This document shows, in pieces, positions 4,476 through 6,788 of a DNA stretch of 6,788 nt. A program made the position numbers and the translations under genes. The notes beneath the pieces were generated by a model that saw nothing but the letters and a program-made list of their open reading frames with translations, searched no databases and was not told where the DNA came from. Numbering within the stretch: the stretch's first letter is position 1; the number at the start of each line of letters is the position of its first letter. Source of the DNA: an uncultured Clostridia bacterium (GTDB lineage: Bacteria; Bacillota_A; Clostridia; Christensenellales; Aristaeellaceae); assembly GCA_934645275.1 (NCBI GenBank), contig CAKUDW010000107.1, positions 1 to 6,788 on the forward strand, given 5' to 3'.

Positions 4476-5344
4476 TCAGCCAGTCGCTTGAGCGTCTCCC
4501 CTATGTCGCCGCCTATACAAATCGCCTGCTTTGCAAGTGCGGCCGGGCACTGCGGCTGGTCACGATTGACGCAGGCATACGCGGCGTTCAAATTATTGGC
4601 CGTCATCCGCCAAAATGGATATTTGATGATTCCTGGGGTATTATAGCCCACGCCCAACTCCAGAAAAAGGATGTTCTGCCCATCGCGAACGCGCAGGAAA
4701 TCCGCGTATCGCTGTGCTGCGGTTTGCCAACCCGTGTCCTGCACAAATCTGTCGTCGCAGCGCAGGTTCATGGTCATGGGCCTGCCACAGCGCGGGCATA
4801 CGGGTAACAGCTCGGGCGGGACGCGCATTTTTACCTGCCGGCTTACCATTTCGCGAACGACCGCTTCATTGTCCCACGTTTCCATGCAGCACGGCTCACT
4901 GCACTGGAACAGGCCGTAGTCCCCCTGCGTGTAGAACAGGCGCTTTTTGTCAAAGCCCGCCTTCTGGAAACAATGATCAACATTTGTGGTGATCACGAAA
5001 TAATCCTTCCCTCTTACCAGTGCCAAAAGATTCTCATACACCGGCTTCGGCGCATCCTGATAGCGGTTTATGAGGATATAGCGGCTCCAGTAAGCCCAGT
5101 ATTCTTCCGGCGTTTCGAAGGGATAAAAACCGCCGGCATACATATCCCGAAAGCCGTATTTCGCGGCAAAATCTGAAAAATACCGTTCGAAGCGTTCGCC
5201 GGAATAGATAAATCCGGCCGAAGCGGACAAGCCGGAACCCGCGCCGATCACCACCGCGTCGGCCCGTTCAAGCGCTGCGCGCAGCCGTTCAATCTCTGCC
5301 GAGCAACCGCCGATAGATTTTTTCATCTTCAGCTTTGAAAACAT
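4472..5344 (-). CDS. Class M sirtuin (SirTM), putative protein ADP-ribosyltransferase
   Basis: The 290-aa protein has the sirtuin NAD-binding Rossmann fold: GAGSGLSASAGF (34-45), ITTNVDHC (118-125), FYTQGDYG (137-144) and LELGVGYNTP (228-237). A Cys4 zinc module is formed by C148, C152 or C153, and CPRC (183-186). The catalytic His of deacylase sirtuins (normally in an HG pair) is Gln (Q140-G141), and the usual TQN is TTN (N121). These substitutions mark the macrodomain-linked SirTM class, shown in Staphylococcus aureus and Streptococcus pyogenes to transfer ADP-ribose to proteins rather than deacylate. The ATG at 5344 is preceded by GAGGGTG at 7 nt. This start lies inside the macrodomain gene, giving a 56-bp overlap; Met7 (5326) is an alternative. 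About 20 residues precede the core domain. It is the last gene of its operon and ends tail to tail with paralogue 2. No GcvH-L or LplA2 gene is adjacent. Confidence 0.92.
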   Translation of the reverse strand: MFSKLKMKKSIGGCSAEIERLRAALERADAVVIGAGSGLSASAGFIYSGERFERYFSDFAAKYGFRDMYAGGFYPFETPEEYWAYWSRYILINRYQDAPKPVYENLLALVRGKDYFVITTNVDHCFQKAGFDKKRLFYTQGDYGLFQCSEPCCMETWDNEAVVREMVSRQVKMRVPPELLPVCPRCGRPMTMNLRCDDRFVQDTGWQTAAQRYADFLRVRDGQNILFLELGVGYNTPGIIKYPFWRMTANNLNAAYACVNRDQPQCPAALAKQAICIGGDIGETLKRLAD

Positions 5345-6068
5345 TGAATATCACCCTCTTTACGCTGGTTTGCCGCTGCATGAACTCTCTGACGGTTGCC
5401 GCGGCGATCCCGGCCGCGCATTCTCGCGGAAAGTGAAATTCGCCGGTCGAGATGCAGCAAAACGCCACGCTCTCCAACTGGTGCTGCGCCGCAAGGCTCA
5501 GGCAGGACAGATAGCAGGAAGCCAATAGTTCTCCATCACGTTTGGTCACGCGTCCGTCAATGATTGGACCGACGGTGTGAAGCACGTACTTGCACGGTAA
5601 ATTGAACGCCGAGGTAAGTTTCGCGCGTCCCACGAGCTCCTGGCCGCTCTGCCTGTGCATGAGTTCAGCGCAGGCGAGCCGCAGCTGCACGCCTGCGAAG
5701 GTATGAATAGCGTTATCGATGCAGCCGTGATTCGGGCAGAAACAGCCCAGCAGCGCACTGTTTGCAGCGTTCACAATGGCATCGCACGCGAGCGTAGTGA
5801 TGTCGCCGCGCCACAGCGCGAGTCCATCGGGCGTAAAGGGCAACGCATCGCCGTCAGTCACACCCTTTTCTGCGATGACTGCGCGCAAATACGCATCCTG
5901 CACGCTCAGAAATTCCCTTGTCGCAGGCATGGGCGGGCGCAGGTTCAACAGTGCGCGCAGCAGCCTTTTCTGCGTCGTGGCGTCGTCCGGAATGTTCAGC
6001 GCCCGATAATCCGGTCTTTCATTCAGCAACGCCTGGATGAGATAGCGCCTGCGTTCATTCTGGTTCAC
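5289..6068 (-). CDS. Zinc-type macrodomain protein, putative protein-ADP-ribose hydrolase
   Basis: The 259-aa product has an N-terminal helical region (about 1-75) and then a macrodomain. Motifs are WRGDIT (86-91), IVNAANSALLGCF (98-110), CPNHGCIDNAIH (111-122), and CISTGEFHFP (205-214) of the phosphate-binding loop. C109, H114 and C116, set in CFxPxHxCIDN, fit the zinc-binding active site of SirTM-linked macrodomains, which remove ADP-ribose from modified residues. The start is GTG 6068, preceded on the minus strand by AGGAGAGGGGGAA at 7 nt; the nearby ATG at 6058 is out of frame. The sirtuin gene begins inside its 3' end, so the two are probably translationally coupled, as writer and eraser of the same mark. 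An SDR gene ends 70 bp upstream, with a hairpin but no obvious promoter between. Confidence 0.92.
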   Translation of the reverse strand: MNQNERRRYLIQALLNERPDYRALNIPDDATTQKRLLRALLNLRPPMPATREFLSVQDAYLRAVIAEKGVTDGDALPFTPDGLALWRGDITTLACDAIVNAANSALLGCFCPNHGCIDNAIHTFAGVQLRLACAELMHRQSGQELVGRAKLTSAFNLPCKYVLHTVGPIIDGRVTKRDGELLASCYLSCLSLAAQHQLESVAFCCISTGEFHFPRECAAGIAAATVREFMQRQTSVKRVIFNVFKAEDEKIYRRLLGRD

Positions 6069-6076
6069 CGCCAGCT

Positions 6077-6088
6077 TCCCCCTCTCCT
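6077..6088 (-). promoter_or_regulatory. Strong Shine-Dalgarno supporting the GTG start of the macrodomain gene
   Basis: On the minus strand AGGAGAGGGGGA ends 8 nt before GTG 6068. No in-frame ATG is near, so this purine run decides the non-ATG start. Confidence 0.7.
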
Positions 6089-6097
6089 AAGCGATCT

Positions 6098-6124
6098 GCC
6101 CGCAGCCTGACAGGGGCTGCGGGC
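6098..6124 (-). other. GC-rich hairpin between SDR and macrodomain genes, terminator-like without T tract
   Basis: GCCCGCAGCC (6098-6107) and GGCTGCGGGC (6115-6124) pair perfectly across a 7-nt loop, 14 nt after the SDR stop. On neither strand does a T run follow, so full termination is doubtful. It may be a partial terminator or an mRNA processing/stability structure that sets different levels of the SDR and the macrodomain/sirtuin pair. Confidence 0.55.
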
Positions 6125-6138
6125 ATTCCTGTGTAAAT

Positions 6139-6768
6139 CTACTTTCCAACCACGCTGATGCGTGCGCGTGCATGGCCGCCGTTTGCAATTTCATCCACCA
6201 GGGCGATAGCATAGTCGGCATAACTGATCGCACTCTCTCCGCGGGCATTCAGCGTCAGCTCCTCGCCGCCGAGAATGTATTCGCCGGTACGCGCGCCGTC
6301 CGCCTGAAAATCGGCCGCAGGGCTGATGTAGGTCCAGTTCACGTCGCCGCGCGTGCGCAGCAGCTTCAGCGCTGCATCGTGCGCAGCGGCCAGCGGCTTA
6401 AACGCCTCCGGGAAATCCGGGCCGTCAGCCACGCAGGCGCTATGCTCCGGGTTCACATACAGACTGCCAGCGCCGCCGACCACCAGCAGCCGAGTCTCCG
6501 TGCCGGAGAGCAGATTGCAGAGGCGTTCCACCGCCGCAGGAATGCCGCCGATGGTTTCCGGCGTCCATGCGCCAAATGCATCCACCACCACATCGAAGCC
6601 CGTCAAGTCTTCTCGCGTGAGTTCGAACACATCCTTAATCAGCGCTTTCTTCGCATTGCTGCGGTTTTCGCCGCGCACCACGGCGGTTACATCCATGCCG
6701 CGCGCGACGGCCTCCTCTGCGATCAACTTGCCGGCTTTGCCATTAGCGCAAACAACTGCAATCTTCAT
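6139..6768 (-). CDS. NAD(P)-binding atypical SDR, flavin-reductase-like (YwnB/COG2910 type)
   Basis: The 209-aa protein has an N-terminal Rossmann fold with a glycine-rich loop CANGKAG (7-13), in place of the common GATGxxG. Further family features are DVVVDAFGAW (59-68), LLVVGGAGSL (94-103), VNWTYISPA (143-151) and the C-terminal ISYADYA (181-187). The length and these blocks fit NAD(P)H-binding, non-catalytic-Tyr SDRs related to biliverdin/flavin reductases, so it may reduce a flavin or quinone-like substrate or act as an NADPH sensor. The start is firm: AGGAGG (6782-6777, minus strand) is 8 nt before ATG 6768. The promoter is outside the window. It is the first visible gene of the leftward cluster with macrodomain and sirtuin; a shared link to NAD metabolism is possible but not shown. 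Confidence 0.82.
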   Translation of the reverse strand: MKIAVVCANGKAGKLIAEEAVARGMDVTAVVRGENRSNAKKALIKDVFELTREDLTGFDVVVDAFGAWTPETIGGIPAAVERLCNLLSGTETRLLVVGGAGSLYVNPEHSACVADGPDFPEAFKPLAAAHDAALKLLRTRGDVNWTYISPAADFQADGARTGEYILGGEELTLNARGESAISYADYAIALVDEIANGGHARARISVVGK

Positions 6769-6776
6769 TTCTTATT

Positions 6777-6782
6777 CCTCCT
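6777..6782 (-). promoter_or_regulatory. Perfect Shine-Dalgarno of the SDR gene
   Basis: AGGAGG on the minus strand, 8 nt before ATG 6768, fixes the start of the SDR gene at the right edge of the window. Confidence 0.85.
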
Positions 6783-6788
6783 GAAGGG

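Noticed and set aside
4466..4480. Bidirectional terminator at the convergent junction
   Set aside because: The stem GCTG/CAGC is only 4 bp and has no T tract on either strand.
5655..6110. Rightward 151-codon open frame opposite the macrodomain gene
   Set aside because: It is antisense to intact macrodomain motifs and has no recognisable domain.

Overview
The window looks like chromosomal DNA of an anaerobic Clostridia-type Firmicute with moderate to fairly high G+C. Supporting points are strong AGGAGG-type Shine-Dalgarno sites, near-consensus TTGACA/TATAAT promoters, a ferredoxin-type group B [FeFe] hydrogenase, a class M sirtuin with a zinc-type macrodomain, and two proteins of the ATC-hydrolase-like family common in gut Clostridia. 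No species is assigned. No phage, transposon or CRISPR genes were seen.

Layout. (1) 1-380, leftward: the first 14 codons of a small protein that runs off the left edge, a rho-independent terminator, an intact tRNA-Val(CAC), and 101 bp further upstream a 23-bp exact copy of the tRNA 5' end. A perfect sigma70 promoter (TTGACA-17-TATAAT) sits above this truncated copy, so the intact tRNA seems to be expressed through the fragment. (2) 381-2012, rightward: an extended -10 promoter, a ~110-nt leader, a 480-aa [FeFe] hydrogenase and a strong terminator. (3) 2013-4475, rightward: a leader with several inverted repeats and its own promoter, then a metallo-beta-lactamase-fold hydrolase and two divergent ATC-hydrolase-family paralogues. 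The spacing and lack of internal terminators suggest one operon. (4) 4472-6788, leftward: an NAD(P)-binding atypical SDR (flavin-reductase-like), a zinc-type macrodomain (putative ADP-ribosyl hydrolase) and a SirTM sirtuin (putative protein ADP-ribosyltransferase). The sirtuin start lies 56 bp inside the macrodomain gene. Regions 3 and 4 converge and overlap by 4 bp at their stop codons.

How the genes may work together. The macrodomain/SirTM pair is a writer/eraser module for reversible mono-ADP-ribosylation. In characterised Firmicutes it modifies a lipoylated GcvH-like carrier encoded in the same operon; here neither that carrier nor its LplA2 ligase is in view, so the target is open. The MBL/ATC-hydrolase operon is the least understood part. 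Family membership suggests small-molecule hydrolysis, possibly of a thiazoline or cysteine-derived compound, but the substrate is unknown. The hydrogenase is a free-standing cytoplasmic enzyme with no maturation genes nearby.

All calls come from reading motifs, start sites and base pairing by eye; no database search was run.
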